Source: HIMB114 sp052048155 (GTDB taxonomy: Bacteria; Pseudomonadota; Alphaproteobacteria; Pelagibacterales; Pelagibacteraceae). Taken from it: DNA of 64,000 nt. The stretch is taken from positions 62,001 through 126,000 of the forward strand of contig NZ_JBNAIK010000001.1 of assembly GCF_052048155.1 (NCBI RefSeq). The letters are read 5' to 3'. The position numbers were made by a program, and so were the translations under genes. Below, in pieces: positions 25,757-34,740 of this stretch. Positions within the stretch are counted from its first letter, which is position 1. Each line of letters opens with the position of its first letter. The notes beneath the pieces were generated by a model. That model saw nothing but the letters and a program-made list of their open reading frames with translations, was not told the origin of the DNA and did no database searches.

Positions 25757-26646
25757 CAACTAAATTTATAACCTTTAAGAAATTCTTTAATTTTTTGTTT
25801 ATTTTTACCGGGTTTTTGAATTTCTAAAATTTCAATATATTTATCTTTGCAAGCAACAAAAAGACTTTCATCTACAATATGAATATGACCTGGTTTTTCC
25901 GCTATTTTATCTGATAACTTACATTCGAATATTTTTAATTTTTCATTATTATAATCAAAATATGACCCAGGGCTTGGAGCTAGCGCATGTATGCGAGCAA
26001 CAACAGTTTCGGCTTCCATATTCCAAATAATTTTTTCATCTTCCTTTGTAATTTTTTTAGCATATGTCTTTAAATTATGATTTTGTTCTTTAAATTCATA
26101 TTTACCCTCATTTATAAGCTCAATAGCTTTTACAATTAAATCTGATCCGATTTCGGAGAGTTTATGCTCAACATCCCCATGCTTAGAGTAAATATTTATT
26201 GGAAGGCTTTGTTTTAGTAAAACTGGTCCACTATCAAGCTCTTTTTCAATTTTCATTATAGAAATCCCTGTAGATTTATCTTTATTCATTAATGACCGCT
26301 GTATAGGAGCTGCACCCCTCCAGCTTGGTAAAAGCGATGCATGAATATTAATAAACAAACATTCTTTTAAAAAATCATCTGGTATAATTTGTCCATAGGC
26401 AGCTACAACTACTAAACTAAATTTTTTTGATTTAAAAAATTCTAAATCATCATTTAATCGATTTGGCGTTCTGACGTCTAAATTTAATTGGTTTGATATT
26501 TCATGAACTGGGCTCGATAACTCCTTCATTCCCCTTTTAGATTTTCTTGGAGGTTGAGCAAATACAGTATCAACTTTAAAGACTTCATTAATTTTTTTAA
26601 GTGCAGGAACAGCAAAACTTGGTGTTCCCATAAATGCTATTTTCAT
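25756..26646 (-). CDS. fmt: Methionyl-tRNA formyltransferase
   Basis: This 296-residue enzyme formylates initiator Met-tRNA. The N-terminal formyl-transferase domain has FMGTPSFAVPAL, NIHASLLPSWRGAAPIQ (catalytic Asn-His) and the Asp motif KELDSGPVL. A C-terminal OB-like domain follows. It lies between def and truA, so both formylation and deformylation enzymes are co-encoded. Confidence 0.96.
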   Translation of the reverse strand: MKIAFMGTPSFAVPALKKINEVFKVDTVFAQPPRKSKRGMKELSSPVHEISNQLNLDVRTPNRLNDDLEFFKSKKFSLVVVAAYGQIIPDDFLKECLFINIHASLLPSWRGAAPIQRSLMNKDKSTGISIMKIEKELDSGPVLLKQSLPINIYSKHGDVEHKLSEIGSDLIVKAIELINEGKYEFKEQNHNLKTYAKKITKEDEKIIWNMEAETVVARIHALAPSPGSYFDYNNEKLKIFECKLSDKIAEKPGHIHIVDESLFVACKDKYIEILEIQKPGKNKQKIKEFLKGYKFS

Positions 26647-26659
26647 AATATTTCGATTA

Positions 26660-27175
26660 TTAAACTTGTTGTTCTTTTTTTGCTTTAATTAATTTTTTTA
26701 TAATCATATCTTTTTTTAACTTTGATAAATAATCGATAAAAAGTACACCATCACAATGATCCACTTCATGCTGAATACAAGTAGATAGGAGATCTTCAGC
26801 TTCAATCTCTTGTTGCTTGCCATCATAATCAAGATACTGAAGTTTGCATTTTGTAGGTCTAACTACTTCCGCAAAATATCCAGGGATAGATAAGCATCCT
26901 TCTTCCCTAGAACTTAATTCATCAGACTTCCAAATAATTTTTGGGTTTACAATAAATAATGGTTTTTTTGGCTCATCCTCTTTTGCAAGATCTATAACAA
27001 TTACTTTCTTTAAAATTCCAACTTGAGGTGCTGCAAGTCCAATACCTGGTGCTTGATACATCGTCTCTAGCATATTATCCATCAACGCTCTAATATCATT
27101 ATCAACTTTTGAAACTTCGTCAGACTTTTTTCTAAGAATTGGATCTGGCTCTTTTAGAATTTCTAACACTGACAT
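26660..27175 (-). CDS. def: Peptide deformylase
   Basis: This 171-residue metalloenzyme removes the N-formyl group from nascent proteins. All three motifs are present: GIGLAAPQVG (about residues 45-54), EGCLSIPG, and the metal-binding QHEVDHCDGVLFID. It directly follows recR and precedes fmt by 13 bases. Confidence 0.97.
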   Translation of the reverse strand: MSVLEILKEPDPILRKKSDEVSKVDNDIRALMDNMLETMYQAPGIGLAAPQVGILKKVIVIDLAKEDEPKKPLFIVNPKIIWKSDELSSREEGCLSIPGYFAEVVRPTKCKLQYLDYDGKQQEIEAEDLLSTCIQHEVDHCDGVLFIDYLSKLKKDMIIKKLIKAKKEQQV

Positions 27176-27793
27176 TTATTTTTCTCCTATAGAATTTCTA
27201 TATTTAAAAGCTGAAAATAATGTTCCATCATCTAAATATTCAATCTCACTTCCAACTGGTAAGCCATGTGCTAATTTAGTAATTTTAATGTTTAGGTTTT
27301 TCAAACTATCATTAATATAATGTGCAGTAGTCTGACCCTCGATTGTTGCTGAAGTTGCAATAATTACTTCTTTAACATTATTTTTTTTTACTCTGTCTAT
27401 AAGAGAGCCAATCAATAAAGACTCGGGATCTGAACCATTTAAGGCCGATAAAGTTCCGCCAAGAATATGATAATGACCCTTGTAAATATTCGTTGCCTCC
27501 ATTGCCCACATATCCGCTATATTTTCAACAATACAAAGCTGATCATAAGAATTATCGATATATTCACACTTACTAATCGTACAATTTGCATCTACAGATT
27601 TAATAGCGCCACAAATTTTACATCTTAAAATCTTTTCATGGGCAATACCCAGCGTATCCGCTAAAGGCTTCATTAAATTTTCTTTGTTCTTAAAAAGATG
27701 TAACGCAATTCTTCTTGCAGATTTTGGCCCTAAACCGGGAAGGCGTGATATTAGGCTAATTAAGTTATCTAATACAGGTTCAGTGAATTTCAT
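27176..27793 (-). CDS. recR: Recombination mediator RecR
   Basis: This 205-residue DNA-repair protein has an N-terminal helix-hairpin-helix (ISRLPGLGPKSARRIALH) and a four-Cys zinc finger around residues 57-75. The zinc-finger Cys pattern begins CKICG. It also has a Toprim domain (LCIVENIADMWAME, YHILGGTLSALNG). RecR works with RecF/RecO at gaps. It sits in the common dnaX-ybaB-recR cluster, two bases after ybaB and directly before def. Confidence 0.96.
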   Translation of the reverse strand: MKFTEPVLDNLISLISRLPGLGPKSARRIALHLFKNKENLMKPLADTLGIAHEKILRCKICGAIKSVDANCTISKCEYIDNSYDQLCIVENIADMWAMEATNIYKGHYHILGGTLSALNGSDPESLLIGSLIDRVKKNNVKEVIIATSATIEGQTTAHYINDSLKNLNIKITKLAHGLPVGSEIEYLDDGTLFSAFKYRNSIGEK

Positions 27794-27795
27794 CG

Positions 27796-28113
27796 TTACA
27801 TCGGAAACTTAAATCCTGGTGGCATTTTAAATCCACCAGTAAGTTTGGACATTTCTTCTTGCGTCTTACCTTCAACTTCTTTTTTTGCATTATTAGTCGC
27901 GGCAACTATTAAATCTTCTAAAACACCCTTTTCTTCTTTTAAAATTTCATCGCTAATATCAATTTTTATTACCTCAAAATGACCATTCATTTGAACTTTA
28001 ATCGCTCCACCACCAGATACACCCTCAGCAATTACATTCTTTAGTCCATCTTTTGCTTCCATCATTTTTTGTTGCATTTCCTGCGCCTGCTTAAGCATTT
28101 TGCTAAAATCCAT
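27796..28113 (-). CDS. YbaB/EbfC-family nucleoid-associated protein
   Basis: This 105-residue protein of the YbaB/EbfC family starts MDFSKMLKQAQEMQQKM, has GGAIKVQMNGHFEVIKI, and a Gly/Pro/Met-rich end. Family members bind DNA as dimers. The gene directly follows dnaX with no gap and precedes recR by two bases, the classic arrangement. Confidence 0.95.
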   Translation of the reverse strand: MDFSKMLKQAQEMQQKMMEAKDGLKNVIAEGVSGGGAIKVQMNGHFEVIKIDISDEILKEEKGVLEDLIVAATNNAKKEVEGKTQEEMSKLTGGFKMPPGFKFPM

Positions 28114-29775
28114 TTATATATCCTCTTCTTTCTTTCCTGCCTCTTCTACATTTGTTAATTCTGCATTAGGAAAAAGTTCCATAACTTTTTTATAAATTTC
28201 AGTTTTTTTGGCATCCTCAAATAACATTTTTTTTACTTCATTTTTTTTTTCGTAAATTGTTTGATCTCCTTTACTTTTCGATAATGTAATAATCCATCTA
28301 TTTCCAGTCCACTCTAATAATCGTGAAGTCAGGTTTTTTATAAAATTTTTTGATAATTTTTCATTGAATTCAATATCAATTTTTCCTTCAGAAAATTTTA
28401 CAAGTCTTACATTTCTTTCAAGATCAAATTTAAGTTCAATTTCTTTGTTTTTTTCTACTAATGAAATGAGTTCTTCAAAACTATTAATTTTTGAAGTCAA
28501 GTTATTCTGATTTAAATTTTGCTTTGGACTTTCAATTTCTTGAGAAACATTTTTAATTTGTGTAGTTGATTGAAGATTAATTTTTTGATTTGAAATTTTA
28601 TTATGCTCAATATTTATTTTAGATTCCTCTTTACTCTCATAAACTGATTGCGGATCAGGCATATTTTTTAAATGACACAATCTTGTTAAAAGCATTTGAA
28701 AAGCAATTGAAAGATTTGGATATAAGTTTAGATCTTCTAAACCTTTAATTAAGAAATGCCATAACATAGTAAGATAAGTCATGTCCAAATCTTTAACCAT
28801 TGCGTTCAATCTTTCGGCATCAGACTCTGAAACGGATAAATCTTTTGAAATTTTTCCAAGAGTTTTTGTTCTTGTCATAAGATAACAAACATCCAGTAAG
28901 CTATGCAGTATTAATTTGGGATCAGCTCCAATATCAAAAATTTCCTCAACTGCATTAATTGATTTTTCGATATTGCCCTCAACAATGTAAGACATTAAAT
29001 CTACAATTTTTGTATCATCAGCAAGACCTAACATGGTTCTAACTTTGTCTTCAGTAGCCTTCTCGCCCATTAAATTATAAGTAATAATTGCTTGATCCAA
29101 TATAGATAATGCGTCTCTAACTGATCCTTCAGAGGATTTAGATATTAAGGTTAAAGAGTTTTCATCAACATCTGCTTCTTCTTTTTCACAGATTTTTTTA
29201 AGAAATGATTTCATTTCTTCAACTTTAATTCTTCTCAGATCAAATCTTTGACATCTTGACAAAATTGTAACCGGAATTTTTTTTACTTCAGTAGTTGCAA
29301 GAATAAATTTTAGATGTGGTGGTGGCTCTTCAAGAGTTTTTAGTAAGGCATTGAATGCTTGTTTTGAAAGCATGTGAACTTCGTCAATTATAAAAACTTT
29401 ATACTCAGCAGTAGAAGGGTGATATTTTGAGGCTTCTAAAATTTCTCTTATATCATCAATACCAGTTTTGGACGCGGCATCCATTTCTAAAATATCTATA
29501 TGGTTAGAGTTTGTAATAGACTCGCAATGACAGAAATCTCCTTCACTGCATTTTTGATCTGAGGCAAAATCAACTTTGCAATTAATAGCTTTCGCTATAA
29601 TTCTTGCAGTTGTAGTTTTTCCAGTTCCTCTAATACCAGTAAGTAAATATGCATTTGGGATTCTTTTTAATTTAATTGCATTTTGAATAGATATAACCAT
29701 TGAATCTTGACCAATGAGTTCTTGAAACTTTTGAGGTCTATACCTTAACGCGAGTGGTTTTCTGTTATTATCCAT
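28114..29775 (-). CDS. dnaX: DNA polymerase III subunits gamma and tau
   Basis: This 553-residue clamp-loader ATPase starts MDNNRKPLALRYRPQKFQEL. It has Walker A GIRGTGKTT, a zinc-binding Cys cluster (about residues 69-88), Walker B FIIDEVHML and sensor ATTEVKKIPVTILSRCQRF. A long tau-like C-terminal region rich in Asn, Lys and Glu follows. The ATG at 29775 is chosen because the 40 codons upstream in frame are the signal-recognition-particle RNA. The ATG lies only about 10 bases beyond that RNA's 3' end, with no ribosome site. Confidence 0.95.
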   Translation of the reverse strand: MDNNRKPLALRYRPQKFQELIGQDSMVISIQNAIKLKRIPNAYLLTGIRGTGKTTTARIIAKAINCKVDFASDQKCSEGDFCHCESITNSNHIDILEMDAASKTGIDDIREILEASKYHPSTAEYKVFIIDEVHMLSKQAFNALLKTLEEPPPHLKFILATTEVKKIPVTILSRCQRFDLRRIKVEEMKSFLKKICEKEEADVDENSLTLISKSSEGSVRDALSILDQAIITYNLMGEKATEDKVRTMLGLADDTKIVDLMSYIVEGNIEKSINAVEEIFDIGADPKLILHSLLDVCYLMTRTKTLGKISKDLSVSESDAERLNAMVKDLDMTYLTMLWHFLIKGLEDLNLYPNLSIAFQMLLTRLCHLKNMPDPQSVYESKEESKINIEHNKISNQKINLQSTTQIKNVSQEIESPKQNLNQNNLTSKINSFEELISLVEKNKEIELKFDLERNVRLVKFSEGKIDIEFNEKLSKNFIKNLTSRLLEWTGNRWIITLSKSKGDQTIYEKKNEVKKMLFEDAKKTEIYKKVMELFPNAELTNVEEAGKKEEDI

Positions 29776-29780
29776 AATTA

Positions 29781-29882
29781 AAAACGGGGAACTGAATAAC
29801 AACCTGAAAAATTTACGGTACGGCTGCTTTCTTTCGAACCTGACCGGATTAGCGTAACATCCACCTGTTACCAATCCCCCAT
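29781..29882 (-). ncRNA. ffs: Signal recognition particle 4.5S RNA
   Basis: On the reverse strand the conserved domain IV is complete: GGTCAGG, a TTCGAAAG apical part with a GAAA tetraloop, then AAGCAGCC (29845-29822). The ends GGGGGA (29880-29875) and TTCCCC (29791-29786) pair to close a short bacterial-type SRP RNA of about 95 bases. A run of five T follows (29784-29780). It binds Ffh to target membrane proteins. It directly precedes dnaX, an arrangement known from other bacteria. Confidence 0.93.
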
Positions 29883-29929
29883 AGCAATATAACAACTTAG
29901 ATTAAAATCTACAGGATTGAATCTGTGGA

Positions 29930-30775
29930 CTAATGATTATTTCTATAATCAGAGGCCAAATAAACTCCCAAAATATCTAGACTTTCAGTATTTTTTTTTA
30001 AAGTTTCAAGCGCGGTTTCTACTTTGGGTTCTTTAGCATGCCCTTCAATATCTAAATAAAATAATGCCTGATCAAAAGAATTATTTACCGTAAAGCTTTC
30101 AAGTTTTGTAAGGTTAACATTGTTCACAGCAAAACCACCTAGAGAATTATATAACGCTGCGGGTAAGCTTTTTAATTTAAAAATACAAGTCGTAATAAAT
30201 TTTTTATTTTTTTCATAATCTATCAAATTTATTTTGTCTGAAGACATTGTTAAAAACCTCGTAGTATTTCCTGAAATATCTTCAAAATTTTTTTCAATTA
30301 TATTTAGATTGTAAATTTGAGCTGCCAATTCAGATGCTATAACAGCAACATCTAAAGATTTTTCCTCACTCAATTTTTTTGCAGCACCTGCTGTATCTGC
30401 TTCAATAATTGGACTTAAATTATATTTATTAATTTTTTGATGGCATTGTCCAATTGCATGCGAATGGCTTTTAACATACTTTATATTTTTTAAATCATTA
30501 CCCTTAAGAGCAAGTAAACAATGGTTAACTTTATGAAAAGACTCACCAATCACACTTAGTTTATATTTTGGCAATAAATAATGTACATCTGCAACTCTTC
30601 CAGCAATTGAATTTTCAATTGGTATAACAGCTTTTATATCTTTATTATTTTTTACTAAATCTAATGCTTGGTCAAACGTTTTACATGGAACAACTTCAAT
30701 ATCATCAAATATTTCTGTTGCGGCTAAATGAGAGTAAGAACCAAGTTCACCTTGGATAGCAATTTTTTGTTTCAT
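29930..30775 (-). CDS. pheA: Prephenate dehydratase
   Basis: This 281-residue monofunctional enzyme converts prephenate to phenylpyruvate for phenylalanine synthesis. The catalytic domain has IQGELGSYSHLAA, VIPIENSIAGRVADVH and the SGNTTRFL motif with the catalytic Thr (about residue 172). The C-terminal ACT domain (SLPAALYNSLGGFAVNNVNL, then LESFTVNN) is the phenylalanine-sensing part. Its ATG overlaps the kdsB stop (ATGA), and no chorismate mutase is fused. Confidence 0.95.
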   Translation of the reverse strand: MKQKIAIQGELGSYSHLAATEIFDDIEVVPCKTFDQALDLVKNNKDIKAVIPIENSIAGRVADVHYLLPKYKLSVIGESFHKVNHCLLALKGNDLKNIKYVKSHSHAIGQCHQKINKYNLSPIIEADTAGAAKKLSEEKSLDVAVIASELAAQIYNLNIIEKNFEDISGNTTRFLTMSSDKINLIDYEKNKKFITTCIFKLKSLPAALYNSLGGFAVNNVNLTKLESFTVNNSFDQALFYLDIEGHAKEPKVETALETLKKNTESLDILGVYLASDYRNNH

Positions 30776-31491
30776 ATAAATTTTCTAATTTTTTCTAAAT
30801 CTTCTTTGGTGTCTACACTTAACGGATTATCATCCGTATATCCAACAAAAACATCAATATTATGATCTAAAAATCTCATCTGCTCAAGGCTTCTATTAAT
30901 TTCATTTTCAGTTCTTTGCATATTTACAAATTTATTTAAAACATTTTTTCTGTAGGCATATAATCCAATATGATGATAATAAAATTTTTCATTAGATATT
31001 TCTCTTATGAAATTTAGTGCCTTTTGAAATTTATTTTTTTTTAAGTCATGCTCAGTGACTGCTTTAACAACATTTTTATCTTCAGTTTCATTTTTAGATA
31101 TTTCACTAGCTACGGTAGAGACATTTACATTTGGGTTAGCGATCATAAAATTATTTATTAAATTAATTGTTTCAGGATTTATCATAGGCATATCGCCTTG
31201 AACGTTAATAATGATATCATGATCAAGTTGTAATTTGTCTATAGCTTCGTGAATTCTATCACTTCCAGTTGTATGTTGTTTACCGGTTAATATAGCGTTA
31301 CCCCCGTTATTTTTTATTTCATTGAGAATCTCTGTGTCTGCAGTTGCCACGAATACATCTGTTACATTTGAGGCTTTAGACCTTTCCCATACATGTGTGA
31401 TCATTGCTTTATCGTGAATTTTCAATAAAGGTTTATTTGGAAGTCTTTTTGCTGCAAGGTGGCTTGGAATTATTATTGCTGTTTTATTCAT
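30772..31491 (-). CDS. kdsB: 3-deoxy-manno-octulosonate cytidylyltransferase
   Basis: This 239-residue enzyme makes CMP-KDO for lipopolysaccharide. It has PSHLAAKRLPNKPL near the N-terminus, VQGDMPMINPETI with the metal-binding Asp, and YYHHIGLYAYRKNVL. The ATG at 31491 fits the family start better than a TTG 12 bases upstream. It shares ATGA with pheA downstream and diverges from a cytochrome c gene. Confidence 0.95.
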   Translation of the reverse strand: MNKTAIIIPSHLAAKRLPNKPLLKIHDKAMITHVWERSKASNVTDVFVATADTEILNEIKNNGGNAILTGKQHTTGSDRIHEAIDKLQLDHDIIINVQGDMPMINPETINLINNFMIANPNVNVSTVASEISKNETEDKNVVKAVTEHDLKKNKFQKALNFIREISNEKFYYHHIGLYAYRKNVLNKFVNMQRTENEINRSLEQMRFLDHNIDVFVGYTDDNPLSVDTKEDLEKIRKFI

Positions 31492-31565
31492 TAAGTGCGA
31501 CAACTGTTACGATATTTATACTCTAAATCTCTCAAAAAATAATATATGAATTCTTCAATTAAGTA

Positions 31566-32108
31566 ATGGATAGTTTTGAATTTAATAAAATCGCAGCAGC
31601 AATTTTAACCACTGCATTAGTTTTCATTGGTATTAAAGAAATTGGAAATGTCATTTATCATGTCGATAAGCCTAAAAAATCAGCATATAAAATTGAAGGT
31701 GTAGAGCAAACAACAACTGGCCAAGTAGCTGAAAAAAAAGTTGAAGCATCACTTGCCCCGATTACACCTCTTCTGGCATCAGCATCAATTGATGCGGGAG
31801 CAAAGGTATTTAAAAAATGTGCCGCTTGTCATAGCATTGATAAAGGTGGAGCCAATAAAATTGGTCCAGGTCTTTGGGGTATAGTAAATAAAAAAGTGGG
31901 AGCAGCAGAAGGATTTAAATACTCTGCAGCTTTAAGTGGATATGGAAAAAATTGGACATTTGAAGAATTAAACGGATTTTTACATAAACCTATGAAATAT
32001 ATAAAAGGTACAAAAATGGGTTTTGCTGGCTTAAAAAAAGACAGTGATAGAGCAAATGTGATTGCTTATATGAATAGCAAGAGTGATTCTCCTGCGCCTT
32101 TAAAATAA
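31566..32108 (+). CDS. Membrane-anchored cytochrome c (CycM-like)
   Basis: This 180-residue class I cytochrome c is held to the membrane by an uncleaved N-terminal helix (about residues 8-24). A Lys/Thr/Glu-rich linker leads to the haem domain, with CAACH at 85-89 and axial Met151 in GTKMGF. Membrane-bound relatives pass electrons from the bc1 complex to the aa3 oxidase. It diverges from kdsB-pheA, a placement common in alphaproteobacteria. Confidence 0.9.
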   Translation: MDSFEFNKIAAAILTTALVFIGIKEIGNVIYHVDKPKKSAYKIEGVEQTTTGQVAEKKVEASLAPITPLLASASIDAGAKVFKKCAACHSIDKGGANKIGPGLWGIVNKKVGAAEGFKYSAALSGYGKNWTFEELNGFLHKPMKYIKGTKMGFAGLKKDSDRANVIAYMNSKSDSPAPLK

Positions 32109-32144
32109 TTTAAACTCCTTTAAGATCTTAATTTATAAAATTTG

Positions 32145-33602
32145 ATGATTAAAGATCTATCTATATTTACAAAAAAAGAAGTGATGATTATGGGTGGTTT
32201 GGGCTTTTCAGCCGGTTTACCTATCATGCTTGTATTTTCTACTCTGTCAGTATGGCTAGTAAAGGCTGGTGTAGAACGAAGTACTGTTACACTATTTAGC
32301 TGGGCTGGCTTTGCTTACTCCTTTAAATTTTTATGGAGCCCAATAGTAGATAAATTTCAAATCCCTTTGCTTCACAAAATTGGTCACAGAAAAAGTTGGT
32401 TACTTATTACACAAATTTTAATTTTTTTTTCAATTATATTAACATCATACTCTGACCCACAAAATAATTTAAAATTTATGGCATTTGCTATTGTGCTAAT
32501 TGCCTTCTTTAGCGCTACTCAAGACATTGTAATAGATGCATTTAGGATTGAGTCAGCTCCTGAAAAAAAACAAGGACCCCTAGCATCTATGTATTTAGCG
32601 GGATATAGGATTGCAATGATTGTTTCAGGTGCAGGAAGTCTTTGGTTAGCGTCAATTATGAGCGATGAAAATTATCAAACCGAAGTATGGAAAAATGTTT
32701 ATCAAATTATAGGTTTTTTTATGATCATAGGTTTCATTTCAACAGCCTTATGTAAAGAACCAACCAATAATAAAGTAAAAAAAATAAATTATAAAAATCA
32801 ATTAAAATTTACTTTTTCTACTATTTTATCAATATTAATTTTTTTCGTATTTTTTCTTAATATTCCAGAAGTTAAAGTATTAAATCATTTTTATAATTTT
32901 TTTTATAATATTTTTAAAATAGTATTTAGCTTTGGGGTAGCTCTGATTTCTCTTTTAATTTTAGAAAAAATTAATTTTTTACCAAAAAAACAATCACGTG
33001 AAATATTTATTAATCCTATTATTGATTTTTTTAAACGATATAAAAAAATTGCATTAATGATACTTCTTTTAATTGGGCTATACAGAATAGCAGACGTCGT
33101 GATGGGAGTTATGGCAAATATTTTTTACTTAGAAAAAGGTTATGAAATTAAAGATATAGCAACATTCTCTAAATTTTTTGGATTAATTGCAACAATCCTA
33201 GGTGGAATACTTGGTGGAACGTTTGCGATGAAATTTGGAACTTATAAAAGCTTATTAATTGGAGCAATCACAGCTGCATTGACTAATGTTTTATTTGCTT
33301 TTCTTGCTATCATAGAAAAAAACTTATTTTATTTAGCAACAATTATTATTGCAGATAATTTAGCAAGTGGATTTGCTGGAGCAGCCTTTGTTGTTTACTT
33401 ATCATCTTTAACTTCAATTAAATTTACAGCTACACAATATGCTCTTTTCACTTCTTTAATGCTTTTTATCCCAAAACTTATTGCTGGATATGCTGGTGGA
33501 ATAGTTGATGTGATAGATTACCCAAGTTTTTTTATATTTACAGCCGTTTTAGGTTTTCCTGTAATTTTTTTAATCATTTTTCTCAATAAAAGAAAATTAT
33601 AA
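32145..33602 (+). CDS. AmpG-like MFS permease
   Basis: This 485-residue inner-membrane protein has about 12-14 hydrophobic helices. The order KFLWSPIVDKF, IGHRKSWLLITQ and ATQDIVIDAFRIE is diagnostic of the AmpG muropeptide permease family. AmpG imports GlcNAc-anhydroMurNAc peptides for cell-wall recycling. No ampC/ampR neighbour is present. The ATG at 32145 is preferred over an adjacent TTG. Confidence 0.88.
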   Translation: MIKDLSIFTKKEVMIMGGLGFSAGLPIMLVFSTLSVWLVKAGVERSTVTLFSWAGFAYSFKFLWSPIVDKFQIPLLHKIGHRKSWLLITQILIFFSIILTSYSDPQNNLKFMAFAIVLIAFFSATQDIVIDAFRIESAPEKKQGPLASMYLAGYRIAMIVSGAGSLWLASIMSDENYQTEVWKNVYQIIGFFMIIGFISTALCKEPTNNKVKKINYKNQLKFTFSTILSILIFFVFFLNIPEVKVLNHFYNFFYNIFKIVFSFGVALISLLILEKINFLPKKQSREIFINPIIDFFKRYKKIALMILLLIGLYRIADVVMGVMANIFYLEKGYEIKDIATFSKFFGLIATILGGILGGTFAMKFGTYKSLLIGAITAALTNVLFAFLAIIEKNLFYLATIIIADNLASGFAGAAFVVYLSSLTSIKFTATQYALFTSLMLFIPKLIAGYAGGIVDVIDYPSFFIFTAVLGFPVIFLIIFLNKRKL

Positions 33603-33637
33603 TTTTACAGCTTTATTAAGCGATGATACTTGGGGTC

Positions 33638-33961
33638 ATGAATATTTTAAGAAATTTAATAATTATTACGCTATTAATAATCACAAACGCTAAAGCTGAA
33701 TTCAAAACAATCACAAAAAAAGAGTTTATTGATAGAAATATTAAAGCATTAGAAAAAAGATTTGATCTTGTTGATACCAATAAAGACGGAAAAATTGATG
33801 CAAAAGAAAATGAGGCTTATAAACAAAGAATAATCAATGCTAGAAAAGAACAAGCTAAAAGAAGAGCGGCATTGGCAAAAAAGATCGATACCAATAAAGA
33901 CGGAAAGCTCTCAAAAGAAGAAATAGAAAATTTTAAGAAAAAACAAAATACTAAAAAATAA
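33638..33961 (+). CDS. Exported EF-hand protein
   Basis: This protein of about 107 residues has a signal peptide ending NAKAE (cleavage near residue 20) and two canonical EF-hand loops, DTNKDGKIDAKE (about 46-57) and DTNKDGKLSKEE (about 84-95). A highly charged Lys/Arg-rich helix separates them. Both loops carry the calcium-binding Asp/Asn/Glu positions, so periplasmic calcium binding is likely. The ATG at 33638 gives the clean signal peptide; an ATG at 33623 would add five residues. The loops share an identical 20-base DNA segment. It overlaps the converging TauE/SafE gene by 11 bases. Confidence 0.8.
   Translation: MNILRNLIIITLLIITNAKAEFKTITKKEFIDRNIKALEKRFDLVDTNKDGKIDAKENEAYKQRIINARKEQAKRRAALAKKIDTNKDGKLSKEEIENFKKKQNTKK
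33773..33906 (+). repeat. Direct repeat encoding the two EF-hand loops
   Basis: The 20-base segment GATACCAATAAAGACGGAAA occurs at 33773-33792 and again at 33887-33906, both in frame and encoding DTNKDGK. This indicates a recent internal duplication or gene conversion of the EF-hand loop. Confidence 0.85.
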
Positions 33962-34709
33962 TTTTAATTATTAATAAACCACCCATAATAACCAACATCA
34001 TATTAAATAAAGTTTTAAAAAAACTTTCACTAATTCTTTTTCTTAATACTGCACCAAAGTAAACTCCGATCAATATTGGAAAACATGCCAATAAAGAGAC
34101 AAGTAGTTTATTAAAATTAATCATTTGATATGAGCTAAATAATACTAATTGCATGGAGGCAAATATAAAAAAACTCAAGCCCATTAACTGAATAACTTTA
34201 TTTTTTGAGTAGTTGAGTGATTGAATAAGGAAAATAAAAGGCATCGTATAAATACTAGTTACCCCTGTAGTAAGTCCTGTCATTGAGCCAATTATTAATT
34301 GAATTTTTTTGGATTTATAATTCTTTATTTTAATTTCATACTTCATCAATGAAAAGAGTGAATTAATAATCAGTAATAATGCTAAAATTATTAAAATAGT
34401 ATCTGACTTTAATATAGTTAAAAAATAAAAACCTAGAAAAATAAATAAAAATGACCCAATAAGAAAAAATTTAACATCACTAATAATTTCTCTTAAATAG
34501 TTACCATCTAACATTTGATAAAAATTTGTTAAAATTACTGGAATTAATATGATTGATATTGAATCTTTAATATCAAATACAAAACTTAACAATGTAAGCG
34601 TCACTGTTGGAAGTCCAACGCCTATTAGACCTTTGACCATCCCGCCAGCTAAAAAAATTAAAACTACTTGAATTAATATTATAGAATCTATATTCGATAT
34701 CGATATCAT
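33951..34709 (-). CDS. TauE/SafE-family membrane permease
   Basis: This 252-residue inner-membrane protein has about eight hydrophobic helices. The first repeat contains GLIGVGLPTVTLTLLSFVF and the second GLTTGVTSIYTMPFIFLIQ, the two matching half-motifs of the TauE/SafE (DUF81) family. Members are thought to export sulfite, sulfoacetate or other organosulfur anions. The substrate is not deducible. It diverges from the zinc-ribbon gene with 31 bases between. Confidence 0.85.
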   Translation of the reverse strand: MISISNIDSIILIQVVLIFLAGGMVKGLIGVGLPTVTLTLLSFVFDIKDSISIILIPVILTNFYQMLDGNYLREIISDVKFFLIGSFLFIFLGFYFLTILKSDTILIILALLLIINSLFSLMKYEIKIKNYKSKKIQLIIGSMTGLTTGVTSIYTMPFIFLIQSLNYSKNKVIQLMGLSFFIFASMQLVLFSSYQMINFNKLLVSLLACFPILIGVYFGAVLRKRISESFFKTLFNMMLVIMGGLLIIKIIF

Positions 34710-34740
34710 TAGGTTTTAAATTTTATAATACAAGTAATAT

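Noticed and set aside
29776..29895. N-terminal 40-residue extension of DnaX
   Set aside because: The bases are the conserved SRP 4.5S RNA, including its GAAA tetraloop region and closing stem; the family start is at 29775.
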